Shown here one piece after another: positions 1 to 5,682 of a DNA stretch of 9,930 nucleotides. The notes under the pieces were generated by a model, which saw nothing but the letters and a program-made list of their open reading frames with translations, searched no databases and was not told where the DNA came from. A program made the translations under genes and the position numbers. Positions within the stretch are counted from its first letter, which is position 1, and each line of letters opens with the position of its first letter. The stretch spans positions 1 through 9,930 of the forward strand of contig JAJZGM010000034.1 of NCBI GenBank assembly GCA_021828525.1. The letters run 5' to 3'. The DNA is from Nitrospirota bacterium (lineage in GTDB: Bacteria > Nitrospirota > Leptospirillia > Leptospirillales > Leptospirillaceae).

Positions 1-231
1 GATCGTCGCCTTGAGACCCTGGATTTCTGGCCCCGTGGGAGGGGTATCGAATACCAGGAGTATATGTGCGGTGGAGGCCGATTCGATGCGCAGATTGTCC
101 AGTAGGAGGTAGGTCGTCAGGGTCCAGAAGACAAAAAGGAGGAAGATAGAGGAAAAAATCAGATTGGAAAGGATCCAGAACCAGGATTGAAAAGAGATTC
201 CTGGAAGATTGTCAGAATCGGGAGAGGACAT
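1..231 (-). CDS. FtsX-like membrane protein, N-terminal 77 codons (runs off the left edge)
   Basis: The open frame starts at ATG 231-229, directly after an in-frame TGA, and stays open to the window edge. The visible part has a short polar N-terminus (residues 1-15), one strongly hydrophobic segment (about 17-44, rich in L, I, F and W), then an extracytoplasmic-looking stretch including NLRIES and LLVFDTPPTGPEIQGLKATI (about 58-77). One membrane helix followed by N-L, a beta strand ending in VF plus acidic residue, and a 'T/S-x-x-E-I-x-x-L' helix is the N-terminal layout of FtsX, the permease-like partner of FtsE that activates cell-wall hydrolases at the septum. No ftsE is visible upstream; the gene before it is RNase HII, 53 bases away. 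The Shine-Dalgarno is weak (GAAAGAG, about 10 bases before ATG). The FtsX assignment is inference from a short fragment; a generic single-pass membrane protein remains possible. Confidence 0.5.
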   Translation of the reverse strand, partial: MSSPDSDNLPGISFQSWFWILSNLIFSSIFLLFVFWTLTTYLLLDNLRIESASTAHILLVFDTPPTGPEIQGLKATI

Positions 232-284
232 TCAGACGACTCTTTCGTGAAACAGGAAGCGGTAGGAGAAAACGTGCAGCCCTT

Positions 285-947
285 TCAGAAGCCAAGAGCC
301 TTTCGGCAAAACAGGGCACGGTGATGCCGGGAAAGCCCGTATTTCCGGATGGCATCCCTGTGTTCGTCGGTTCCATACCCCTTGTGACTCCGAAAACGAT
401 ATTCGGGATACTTTGCGTCAAGCTCGATCATATACCTGTCCCGGGCCACCTTGGCGAGGATGGAGGCTGCCGCTATCGAGAGGATATCCTGGTCTCCCCC
501 CACGATAGCCCTCTGGGGGAAGGGAGATTCCGGGAGAAGGTCCTTGCCATCAATGGCGAAGAGAATCGCCGGGACCCCGGACAGACTTTCCGGCAATGTC
601 TGGATAGCCCGTTGCATGGACAGGAGCGTTGCTTCCCTGATGTTGTGACGATCGATCTCTTCCACCGTTGCCCACCCAAGCGATGTATGGATGGCATTTT
701 CCATAATCCAGCGCGAGAGCGCCTCGCGCTTTTCCCGGGAAAGCAACTTTGAATCGTTGATCCCATATCCCGCGAATCGTCCGACGGGTGGAGGAAAGAC
801 GACACAAGCCGAGGTGACAGGGCCCGCCAAGGCCCCTCGCCCTACCTCGTCCACTCCGGCGACCAGAAATCGGGAGGATCCGCCGGTGATTTCCTGTCCG
901 ACGCGATCTTCCCATCCTCCATCGGGGAGAGGCTTTTTCCCGCGGAT
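285..947 (-). CDS. rnhB: Ribonuclease HII, probably with a non-canonical start codon
   Basis: RNase HII cuts the RNA strand of RNA/DNA hybrids and starts removal of single ribonucleotides misincorporated into DNA. The signature is clear: VAGVDEVGRGALAGPV (metal-binding Asp and Glu in DEVGRG), the AIDGKD segment, GGDQDILSIAAASILAKVARD, and SHKGYGT followed by H near the C-terminus. The usual K-G-D is G-G-D here. The stop is TGA 287-285. The start is unclear: between the in-frame TAG that ends rplS (953-951) and the catalytic Asp there is no ATG or TTG, and the only GTG (854-852) lies directly before the catalytic Asp, which would remove the first core strand. An ideal Shine-Dalgarno, AAGGAGGAG (962-954), sits at the end of rplS, 6 bases before ATC 947-945. 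I take that ATC as the likely start, giving about 220 residues; an inner CTG or a sequencing error is possible. The gene follows rplS as in many bacteria. Confidence 0.9.
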   Translation of the reverse strand: MRGKKPLPDGGWEDRVGQEITGGSSRFLVAGVDEVGRGALAGPVTSACVVFPPPVGRFAGYGINDSKLLSREKREALSRWIMENAIHTSLGWATVEEIDRHNIREATLLSMQRAIQTLPESLSGVPAILFAIDGKDLLPESPFPQRAIVGGDQDILSIAAASILAKVARDRYMIELDAKYPEYRFRSHKGYGTDEHRDAIRKYGLSRHHRALFCRKALGF

Positions 948-950
948 AAA

Positions 951-1298
951 CTACTCCTCCTTGGCTTCTTTCAGGCGGGCCGCCTTCCCCTTCTTCTCCC
1001 TGAGGAAATAAAGCTTGGCGCGACGGACTCGTCCTGAGCGGACATGATCGACCTTGATCACCTGAGGAGAGTGAAGCGGGAAGGTCCTTTCGACCCCGAC
1101 ACCAAAGGAGATCTTCCGAACGGTCATCATTTCCCTCGTTCCTCCCCCACGAACTCCGATCACCACCCCCTCGAATACCTGAATCCTTTCCTTTTCCCCT
1201 TCAACAACCTTGGTATGGACCCGGACAGTTTCTCCGACCGAAACCTTGGGGGCTTCCTCTTTCATGAACAACTGTTCTACCTGATCAAGCACCTGCAT
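951..1298 (-). CDS. rplS: 50S ribosomal protein L19
   Basis: This 115-residue protein matches bacterial L19 along its whole length, the family's usual size being about 115. Landmarks are the N-terminal helix (residues 1-15), VGETVRVHTKVVEGEKERIQVFEGVVIGVRGGG (about 21-53), MTVRKISFGVGVERTFPLHSPQV (about 58-80) and RRAKLYFLREKKGKAARLKE near the end. L19 lies at the 30S-50S interface and helps form an intersubunit bridge. The start is ATG 1298-1296 with GAGGTG 4 bases before it, and the stop is TAG 953-951. It lies 40 bases after trmD, and the spacer holds a perfect 7+1+7 inverted repeat. The trmD-rplS order is conserved in most bacteria. Confidence 0.98.
   Translation of the reverse strand: MQVLDQVEQLFMKEEAPKVSVGETVRVHTKVVEGEKERIQVFEGVVIGVRGGGTREMMTVRKISFGVGVERTFPLHSPQVIKVDHVRSGRVRRAKLYFLREKKGKAARLKEAKEE
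954..962 (-). promoter_or_regulatory. Shine-Dalgarno for rnhB inside the rplS C-terminus
   Basis: AAGGAGGAG encodes the last residues of L19 (K-E-E) just before its TAG. It is a near-perfect anti-16S match, followed after TAGTTT by ATC 947-945. It implies that ribosomes finishing rplS restart immediately on rnhB. This is the main argument for placing the rnhB start here and not at GTG 854. Confidence 0.6.
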
Positions 1299-1315
1299 GA
1301 CTCACCTCATCATTG

Positions 1316-1330
1316 CTGCCAATTTGGCAG
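1316..1330 (-). repeat. Perfect 7+1+7 inverted repeat in the rplS leader
   Basis: On the minus strand CTGCCAA-A-TTGGCAG is fully self-complementary around one central base. It lies between the trmD stop (1339) and the rplS Shine-Dalgarno (1308-1303), ending 7 bases before the latter. As RNA it could fold as a 6-bp stem with a 3-base loop; as DNA it is a palindromic candidate site. No U-tract follows, so it is not a terminator. Its function is unknown. Confidence 0.45.
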
Positions 1331-1338
1331 ACATTGGG

Positions 1339-2067
1339 TTAACGTGAAACCCCGGCCGGGTTTCCATTCAAATCCGGTCTCACAGCTTGCTGTTTCTTCC
1401 GGGAGACCTCCTCCCGAAAACGTCGAATGGCCTGATGATCCCCGGACAGGAGGACAGCGGGGACTTCGCTTCCCCTGAAAACCCGAGGTCTCGTGTACTG
1501 GGGATAATCGAAGGACCCGTTTGAAAATGTTTCGTTCACGGGAGAGCTCTCATTGGAGAGGACCCCCGGAAGCAAACGGACAACGGCATCCACCATCAAG
1601 GCACAGGGAAGCTCTCCTCCCGACAGGACATAATCCCCGGCCGACCATTCTTCGAGGGGATATCCGTCAAGGATTCGCTGGTCGATCCCCTCATAGTGGC
1701 CACAGAGAAAAAGGAGAGGGCGTGGACTTTCGGCCCACTCTCTCGCCACTTTCTGAACAAAACCCTTGCCCTGGGGGGAAGGATAAACTAGTCGGGGAGG
1801 GATTCCTCCCGAGAGTCCGATGAGAGATTCTATCGAACGATCGAGGGCCTCGCCTAATGGCTCAGGCTTCATGACCATTCCTCCTCCGCCGCCGAAAGGA
1901 TAGTCATCGACGGAATGGTAGGATCCCGTTCCAAAATCCCTCAGATTCCAGTAATGATAACAGACAAGCCCCTTGGTCGATGCTCGTCCTGGAATACTTG
2001 TTTCAAAGATGGACCGGAGCATGCCAGGGAAAAGGCTGATGACCCCTATGTGCCGACAATGCTCCAT
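1339..2067 (-). CDS. trmD: tRNA (guanine-N1-)-methyltransferase TrmD
   Basis: TrmD uses SAM to methylate G37 next to the anticodon of tRNAs reading CNN codons, preventing +1 frameshifts. It is an essential SPOUT-fold dimer with a trefoil knot. The 242-residue product carries IGVISLFPGM (7-16), DDYPFGGGGGMVMKPEP (54-70), YPSPQGKGF (95-103), LCGHYEGIDQR (121-131), GDYVLSGGELP (144-154), DAVVRLLPGV (160-169), YPQYTRP (188-194) and VPAVLLSGDH (202-211). Arg164 matches the family's catalytic-pocket Arg. The position usually occupied by catalytic Asp (D-S-F) reads N-E-T-F here, so Glu179 appears to replace it. The start is ATG 2067-2065, preceded by GGGAGGTG about 8 bases away inside rimM; the two genes overlap by 22 bases, implying translational coupling. 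The C-terminal tail is slightly short but keeps the R-P-D-L end motif. Confidence 0.97.
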   Translation of the reverse strand: MEHCRHIGVISLFPGMLRSIFETSIPGRASTKGLVCYHYWNLRDFGTGSYHSVDDYPFGGGGGMVMKPEPLGEALDRSIESLIGLSGGIPPRLVYPSPQGKGFVQKVAREWAESPRPLLFLCGHYEGIDQRILDGYPLEEWSAGDYVLSGGELPCALMVDAVVRLLPGVLSNESSPVNETFSNGSFDYPQYTRPRVFRGSEVPAVLLSGDHQAIRRFREEVSRKKQQAVRPDLNGNPAGVSR

Positions 2068-2588
2068 TGAACATGCACCTCCCTCTTGTCCCTGTCGATT
2101 CGCGGAACAAGGGGCTCAACAAAGGGACAAAGCACTTCCCGCCCCTCTGCATCAATGGCCAGAAGGTCCTGTCCCGGTCTTTCATAAAAATCGAAAATCT
2201 TTCCGACAATCCTTCCGGACTCGCAATCGATTACCTGCATCCCGACGAGGTCTGAGATCAGAAATTCCCCAGGTTCCTGAGGAACCCAGTCATCCGGCCC
2301 CTCCCAATGAATCTCCCACCCGGACATTTCACGAAGGAATTCAGGTGAATCCACTCCCTTCCATTTGAGAAGCAGGGCGTCTCCCTTGAAGGCAGTCTCC
2401 TCCAATTCAAGACGTCGCGATCTTCCTGACAGACGGGCCGAAGGGAGAAGGAGAAAGGTTTGACCATTGTCCTTCACAAAGCGGTCGGGATTGTCCGATA
2501 GAACTTTAACTCTACCGAATCCCCGGACTCCAAATGGACGTCCCATTCTTCCCACCAGAATTCCGTTCTCAGGAGGCTCTGATGTCAT
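2046..2588 (-). CDS. rimM: Ribosome maturation factor RimM
   Basis: RimM binds ribosomal protein S19 and helps build the head of the 30S subunit. The N-terminal RimM beta-barrel domain begins with GILVGRMGRPFGVRGFGRVK and SDNPDRF. The C-terminal PRC-barrel-like domain runs from FLISDLVGMQVIDCESGRIVGKI through LLAIDAEGREVLCPFVEPLVPRID. I chose ATG 2588-2586 (MTSEPPENGILVG, about 180 residues, normal for the family), with a purine-rich AAAGGGATGG upstream. The frame stays open to a GTG at 2672 (208 residues), but those extra 28 residues are unlike RimM and overlay an inverted repeat, so they are more likely leader. It overlaps trmD by 22 bases. The rpsP-rimM-trmD-rplS order is a classic ribosome-biogenesis operon. 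Confidence 0.96.
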   Translation of the reverse strand: MTSEPPENGILVGRMGRPFGVRGFGRVKVLSDNPDRFVKDNGQTFLLLPSARLSGRSRRLELEETAFKGDALLLKWKGVDSPEFLREMSGWEIHWEGPDDWVPQEPGEFLISDLVGMQVIDCESGRIVGKIFDFYERPGQDLLAIDAEGREVLCPFVEPLVPRIDRDKREVHVQWSIVGT

Positions 2589-2618
2589 TTCTGGCCATCC
2601 CTTTCCCGAAAGTCCCAG

Positions 2619-2658
2619 TCCCTGGAAGCCGGAGCTCATGCCTGTAGAGGTCCAGGGA
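2619..2658 (-). repeat. 8-bp inverted repeat in the rpsP-rimM spacer
   Basis: TCCCTGGA (2658-2651 on the minus strand) and TCCAGGGA (2626-2619) are exact reverse complements separated by 24 bases. They lie between the rpsP stop (2702) and the preferred rimM start (2588), so the RNA could form a stable hairpin in the rimM leader. There is no following U-tract. If rimM starts at GTG 2672 instead, the repeat would be coding. Confidence 0.4.
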
Positions 2659-2701
2659 AGGATCTGCGCCACCTCTGGTCGAGGCGCCGGATCTTATCTT
2701 T

Positions 2702-2950
2702 TCAGGAAGCCGTCGAGGCGGATTTCTTGATTAAACGGGCGACGGTATCGCTGGGAGTTGCGCCCTTGGAAATCCAGGACTCGATCCGTTCCCGATCGAT
2801 CTTGATCTCTCCATCATTGTGTTGGGGAGCGTAGGTTCCCACGACTTCAATGAAACGTCCGTCACGCCGGGCCCGAGAGTCCGCGACAACGATCCTGTAA
2901 ACGGGCAGTTTCTTTCTTCCATGTCTTGCAAGTCGAATATGAACAGCCAC
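2702..2950 (-). CDS. rpsP: 30S ribosomal protein S16
   Basis: The 82-residue product matches S16 over its full length: VHIRLARHGRKKLPVYRIVVADSRARRDGRFIEVVGTYAP (residues 3-42), then a region with DRERIESWISKGATPSDTVARLI (about 53-75). S16 is an early-assembly protein of the 30S body. The start is GTG 2950-2948 with AAGGAGG 4 bases upstream, and the stop lies at 2704-2702. It follows ffh by 51 bases with two hairpins between. The KH-domain gene (khpA/ylqC) often found between rpsP and rimM in other phyla is absent. Confidence 0.98.
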   Translation of the reverse strand: MAVHIRLARHGRKKLPVYRIVVADSRARRDGRFIEVVGTYAPQHNDGEIKIDRERIESWISKGATPSDTVARLIKKSASTAS

Positions 2951-2963
2951 AAAACCTCCTTGG

Positions 2964-2978
2964 TCCGGAAAGTCCGGA
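2964..2978 (-). repeat. Hairpin TCCGGA-CTT-TCCGGA just before the rpsP ribosome-binding site
   Basis: Two copies of the self-complementary hexamer TCCGGA flank a 3-base spacer, giving a 6-bp stem with a triloop in the RNA. It ends 3 bases before the AAGGAGG of rpsP. With no U-run it is unlikely to be a terminator; a translational or RNA-processing role is possible. Confidence 0.4.
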
Positions 2979-2985
2979 ATGATTC

Positions 2986-3003
2986 GATCGGAAAGGTCCG
3001 ATC
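2986..3003 (-). repeat. 7-bp hairpin overlapping the ffh stop codon
   Basis: GATCGGA-CCTT-TCCGATC is a perfect 7-bp stem with a 4-base loop. It overlaps the ffh TGA (3004-3002) and lies 7 bases before the TCCGGA hairpin. There is no U-tract, so it does not look like an intrinsic terminator. It could mark an RNA processing point or stabilise the upstream mRNA 3' end. Confidence 0.4.
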
Positions 3004-4336
3004 AGAAAGGGAACATCGATCTTAGAGACCGGTTCCCCTTCGATTTCAGCGCCGTACGCATCATGCGCCGGGCCTGATCAAACTGTTTCAGCAACTGGTT
3101 GACGTGCTGCACTGTGGTTCCCGATCCTCTGGCGATACGTTTTCTCCGATTTCCGTCAATCAGGTCCGGATGGTCGCGCTCTTCGTTTGTCATCGAAAAA
3201 ATGATCGCTTCGGTGCGTTTCATTTCCTTTTCGACCAACTGCATGTCAACCTTGGATTTGAGTGAGGCTCCACCGGGAATCATTCCCATGAGATCCTCGA
3301 TTCCCCCAAGCTTTTTCATTCCCTGGATCTGCTCGAGGAAGTCGTTCAGGGTCATCTGGTTGTTTCCCATTTTCCGGACCAATTTCTCGGCCTGTTCCTG
3401 GGAAACAAGATTTCTGGCTTTTTCAGCCAGGGTTTCGATATCCCCCATGCCGATGATCCGGGATGCCATCCGTTCCGGTATGAACGGTTCCAGACGGTCG
3501 AGCTTTTCTCCTGATCCAACAAACTTGATCGGCTTTTTAAGGACGCTTCGAATCGAGAGAATGGCCCCGCCCCTGGTATCCCCGTCAAGCTTGGTGAAGA
3601 CGACTCCGTCCACACCTACGGCCTGGTCAAAAGAGGCCGCCACGGAAACGGCCTCCTGGCCCTGCATCGCATCGACGACAAGGAGAGATTCCTTTGGAGA
3701 GTAAAGGGACTTGAGGGTTTTAAGCTCATCCATGAGAGCGTTGTCAATGGTGAGACGGCCAGCCGTATCCACAATCACGATTTCATACATGCCTTCAGCA
3801 ATACGCTTGCGGACGGCAGGATACATTTCCTGTGGGCGTGTTACCCCCTGCTCCGGGCTTATGACGGGCACCCCGATCTGCTCTCCCAGAATGCGTAGCT
3901 GATCGATCGCCGCGAGCCGAGCCAGGTCGCTCGCCACCAGAAGAACCCGGCGGCCCTGGTTCTTGAAGTGAAGTGCGATCTTGGCACTTGTTGTCGTTTT
4001 TCCCGATCCCTGAAGGCCCATCATGAATATGACGGTCGGCGGTTTTGAGGAAAGGGCAATGTTGGCCCGATGGTCCCCGAGAATATGGACCATTTCCTGG
4101 TAAACTTCTGTGACAACCTGTTGTGCGGGTGTCAGACCGGCTTTTTGGGCCTGACCGACAAGGCGCCCTCCCAGAGCTTCCGTAAATTCCTTGACGACAG
4201 CAAGGCTCACATCGGCTTCAAGAAGGGCCACCCGCAACTCACGGAGGGTCTCCTCGACTGAGGCATCCGAAAGACCTCCCCGCCCTGTCAGCTTCTTAAA
4301 AATGCCCTCAAGACGGCCTGTCAAACTCTCGAACAT
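3002..4336 (-). CDS. ffh: Signal recognition particle GTPase Ffh (SRP54)
   Basis: Ffh binds 4.5S RNA and hydrophobic signal sequences on nascent chains and, with FtsY, delivers ribosomes to the membrane translocon. The 444-residue protein has the helical N domain (1-90), the G domain with P-loop GLQGSGKTT (107-115), DTAGR (190-194), TKLDGDTRGG (248-257) and GSGEKLDRLEPF (274-285), and the Met-rich M domain (about 320-444) with DFLEQIQGMKKLGG and the RNA-binding RRKRIARGSGTTVQHVN (397-413). The G2 region reads ASDLARLAA (135-143), where most Ffh proteins have D-x-Y-R-P-A-A; the key Arg is kept but the Pro is Leu. The start is ATG 4336-4334, 5 bases after the HU/IHF stop, with AAGGGAT upstream. 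Ffh ahead of rpsP is a common arrangement. Confidence 0.98.
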   Translation of the reverse strand: MFESLTGRLEGIFKKLTGRGGLSDASVEETLRELRVALLEADVSLAVVKEFTEALGGRLVGQAQKAGLTPAQQVVTEVYQEMVHILGDHRANIALSSKPPTVIFMMGLQGSGKTTTSAKIALHFKNQGRRVLLVASDLARLAAIDQLRILGEQIGVPVISPEQGVTRPQEMYPAVRKRIAEGMYEIVIVDTAGRLTIDNALMDELKTLKSLYSPKESLLVVDAMQGQEAVSVAASFDQAVGVDGVVFTKLDGDTRGGAILSIRSVLKKPIKFVGSGEKLDRLEPFIPERMASRIIGMGDIETLAEKARNLVSQEQAEKLVRKMGNNQMTLNDFLEQIQGMKKLGGIEDLMGMIPGGASLKSKVDMQLVEKEMKRTEAIIFSMTNEERDHPDLIDGNRRKRIARGSGTTVQHVNQLLKQFDQARRMMRTALKSKGNRSLRSMFPF

Positions 4337-4341
4337 CGAGA

Positions 4342-4635
4342 TTATCCCTTGACCTGGCTGGATTTCAGACTGGATTTGAGAATCCGGCTTTGTTTGAAGT
4401 AGGGAACTTTCTTGGGGGCCACGAGGACCGATGAGCCGGTACGGGGATTTCTCGCTTTTCTGGTGGCCCGGGTTCTGACGCGCAGCACACCGAAATCACG
4501 AAGCTCAACGGTGTCACCAGAACGAAGACCTTCCTTCATTGAATCGAGAAACAGATCAATCATCACACGGGCATCTTCACGCCTGATCCCGGGAAATTGC
4601 CTTGCCAGCCTTTGAACAAGCTCACCCTTGGTCAT
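4342..4635 (-). CDS. HU/IHF-family DNA-binding protein (IHF-beta-like)
   Basis: This 97-residue basic protein has the HU/IHF fold. The N-terminal helices MTKGELVQRLARQF and ARVMIDLFLDSMKEGL (about 1-36) are followed by GDTVELRDFGVLRVRTRATRKARNPRTG (about 40-67), the DNA-bending arm around the RNPRTG tip, and VPYFKQSRILKSSL near the end. Such proteins dimerise and bend DNA, either non-specifically (HU) or at sites (IHF). VELRDFGVL and VPYFK are nearer to the IHF-beta style, and the rpsA-sppA-IHF neighbourhood is seen in deltaproteobacteria; subunit identity is not certain. The start is ATG 4635-4633 with AAGGAG 11 bases away. It lies 30 bases after sppA and 5 before ffh, so is surely co-transcribed. 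Confidence 0.92.
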   Translation of the reverse strand: MTKGELVQRLARQFPGIRREDARVMIDLFLDSMKEGLRSGDTVELRDFGVLRVRTRATRKARNPRTGSSVLVAPKKVPYFKQSRILKSSLKSSQVKG

Positions 4636-4665
4636 TGTTAGTCCAGCTCCTTCTCTAGATTCAGT

Positions 4666-5553
4666 TTATCGGAGAACGACATGCCCCGGAAGTATGGACC
4701 AGAATCCGGAGGGCTGTTGTTCCACGGTCTCCCACAACTGATTGATCTGGGAGGAAACCATTTTATCCAGAAAACTTTTTTCAGGAAACTTCCGGATCAC
4801 TGGGGATCCGGTTATATGGGCCATTTTTGTCGCTTCGGCCACGGCATCCTGATAATCCCCCAGTTGATCGACAAGATGATTCTGGATCCCCGAACGGCCG
4901 GTGAAGACACGCCCGTCGGCAAGCGGCCTCAGAACGTCTACGGGAATATGGCGTCCCTTGGCTACATCCTGGATGAATTGCTGATGCATCTCATCGAGCA
5001 CAGACTGCAGATAGGCCTTTTCTTCCGGTGTCATGGGCCTGAAGGGCGACCCTGCATCCTTGAGAGCCCCGCTTTTCATGATCTCGCTCTGGATCCCGAT
5101 TTTTTTCATGAGGTCCTGAAATTCGGCCAACTCCATAATAACACCGATACTTCCCGTGAGCGACCCTGGACTTGCCAGAATCCTGTCACAGGCTGAGGCA
5201 ATATAGTAGGCCCCAGAAGCCCCGACTGTGCCGATTGAGGCAATGACGGGTTTTCCTCTTTTCCGGGCCTTCAGAACCTCCTCATAGATATCCTGGGAGG
5301 GCACAACCGCCCCGCCAGGACTGTTGATTCTAAGTATGATCGCCTTGATCCGCGGATCCCTGGCCAGGGATCTCAATTGCCTGATGGGCTTTCTTGAGGA
5401 GAGGATGACCCCCGAAATCCGGACCACCCCAATCTCCGCCCCACCGACCAGGGGGACGGAACGGCTGAATAACGCCGCCCCTCGTCCAAGCACAAAAATC
5501 ACTGCAAGAACAATAAGAATAACAAAAAAAGCCCGAAATATCTTTCGAATCAT
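4666..5553 (-). CDS. sppA: Signal peptide peptidase SppA (short form)
   Basis: SppA is a membrane-anchored serine protease that degrades cleaved signal peptides. The 295-residue protein has one N-terminal membrane anchor (about 6-28) and a periplasmic ClpP/crotonase-fold domain. The substrate strand motif is RINSPGGAVVPSQDIY (75-90). The nucleophile is Ser113 in GASGAYYIAS, and the general base is Lys165 in KSGALKD. The Ser-Lys spacing of 52 residues equals that in Bacillus SppA (Ser147, Lys199), so the Ser/Lys dyad is intact. TGSIGVIMEL and LADGRVFTGR are also family motifs. The length fits the short single-domain class, not the duplicated E. coli form. The start is ATG 5553-5551 with a modest AGGTG upstream, and the stop is TAA 4668-4666. 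The spacer to rpsA carries the triple-repeat structure described separately. Confidence 0.96.
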   Translation of the reverse strand: MIRKIFRAFFVILIVLAVIFVLGRGAALFSRSVPLVGGAEIGVVRISGVILSSRKPIRQLRSLARDPRIKAIILRINSPGGAVVPSQDIYEEVLKARKRGKPVIASIGTVGASGAYYIASACDRILASPGSLTGSIGVIMELAEFQDLMKKIGIQSEIMKSGALKDAGSPFRPMTPEEKAYLQSVLDEMHQQFIQDVAKGRHIPVDVLRPLADGRVFTGRSGIQNHLVDQLGDYQDAVAEATKMAHITGSPVIRKFPEKSFLDKMVSSQINQLWETVEQQPSGFWSILPGHVVLR

Positions 5554-5585
5554 TATGACACCTGATCATTCCCTGAATGCTGGCC

Positions 5586-5634
5586 AAAAATCAAAAGAAG
5601 GGACTCCCCTTCTCCTTTAAAACAGAGGGAGTCC
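5586..5634 (-). terminator. Terminator-like hairpin between rpsA and sppA
   Basis: In the transcribed direction GGACTCCC (5634-5627) pairs exactly with GGGAGTCC (5608-5601) across an 18-base loop. A T-rich run follows (CTTCTTTTGATTTTT, 5600-5586). The stem plus U-rich tail resembles an intrinsic terminator, though the loop is long and the tail interrupted. It would limit read-through from rpsA into sppA and the genes beyond. Confidence 0.5.
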
Positions 5635-5661
5635 TCTCACCCAAGAGATGACAGGACTCCC
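5627..5661 (-). promoter_or_regulatory. Competing upstream hairpin (possible anti-terminator)
   Basis: GGGAGTCC (5661-5654) is complementary to the same GGACTCCC (5634-5627) that forms the 5' arm of the terminator-like hairpin. The interior adds TCTC (5648-5645) pairing with GAGA (5638-5635) around a TTGGGT loop, with a 5-base bulge. The two folds cannot coexist, which is the layout of an attenuator. The function is inferred from complementarity only. Confidence 0.4.
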
Positions 5662-5682
5662 GGCTTGGCCGTTCTCTGTCTG

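Noticed and set aside
232..310. Short minus-strand frame ending ...YRFLFHERVV before the FtsX-like ATG
   Set aside because: It could begin only at a TTG overlapping the RNase HII end, would be about 22 residues, and has no ribosome-binding site.
550..915. Alternative minus-strand start ATG 917-915 near the RNase HII N-terminus
   Set aside because: It is in a different frame from DEVGRG and would need a frameshift. Its product has no family features and its ATG abuts GGAGG with no spacing.
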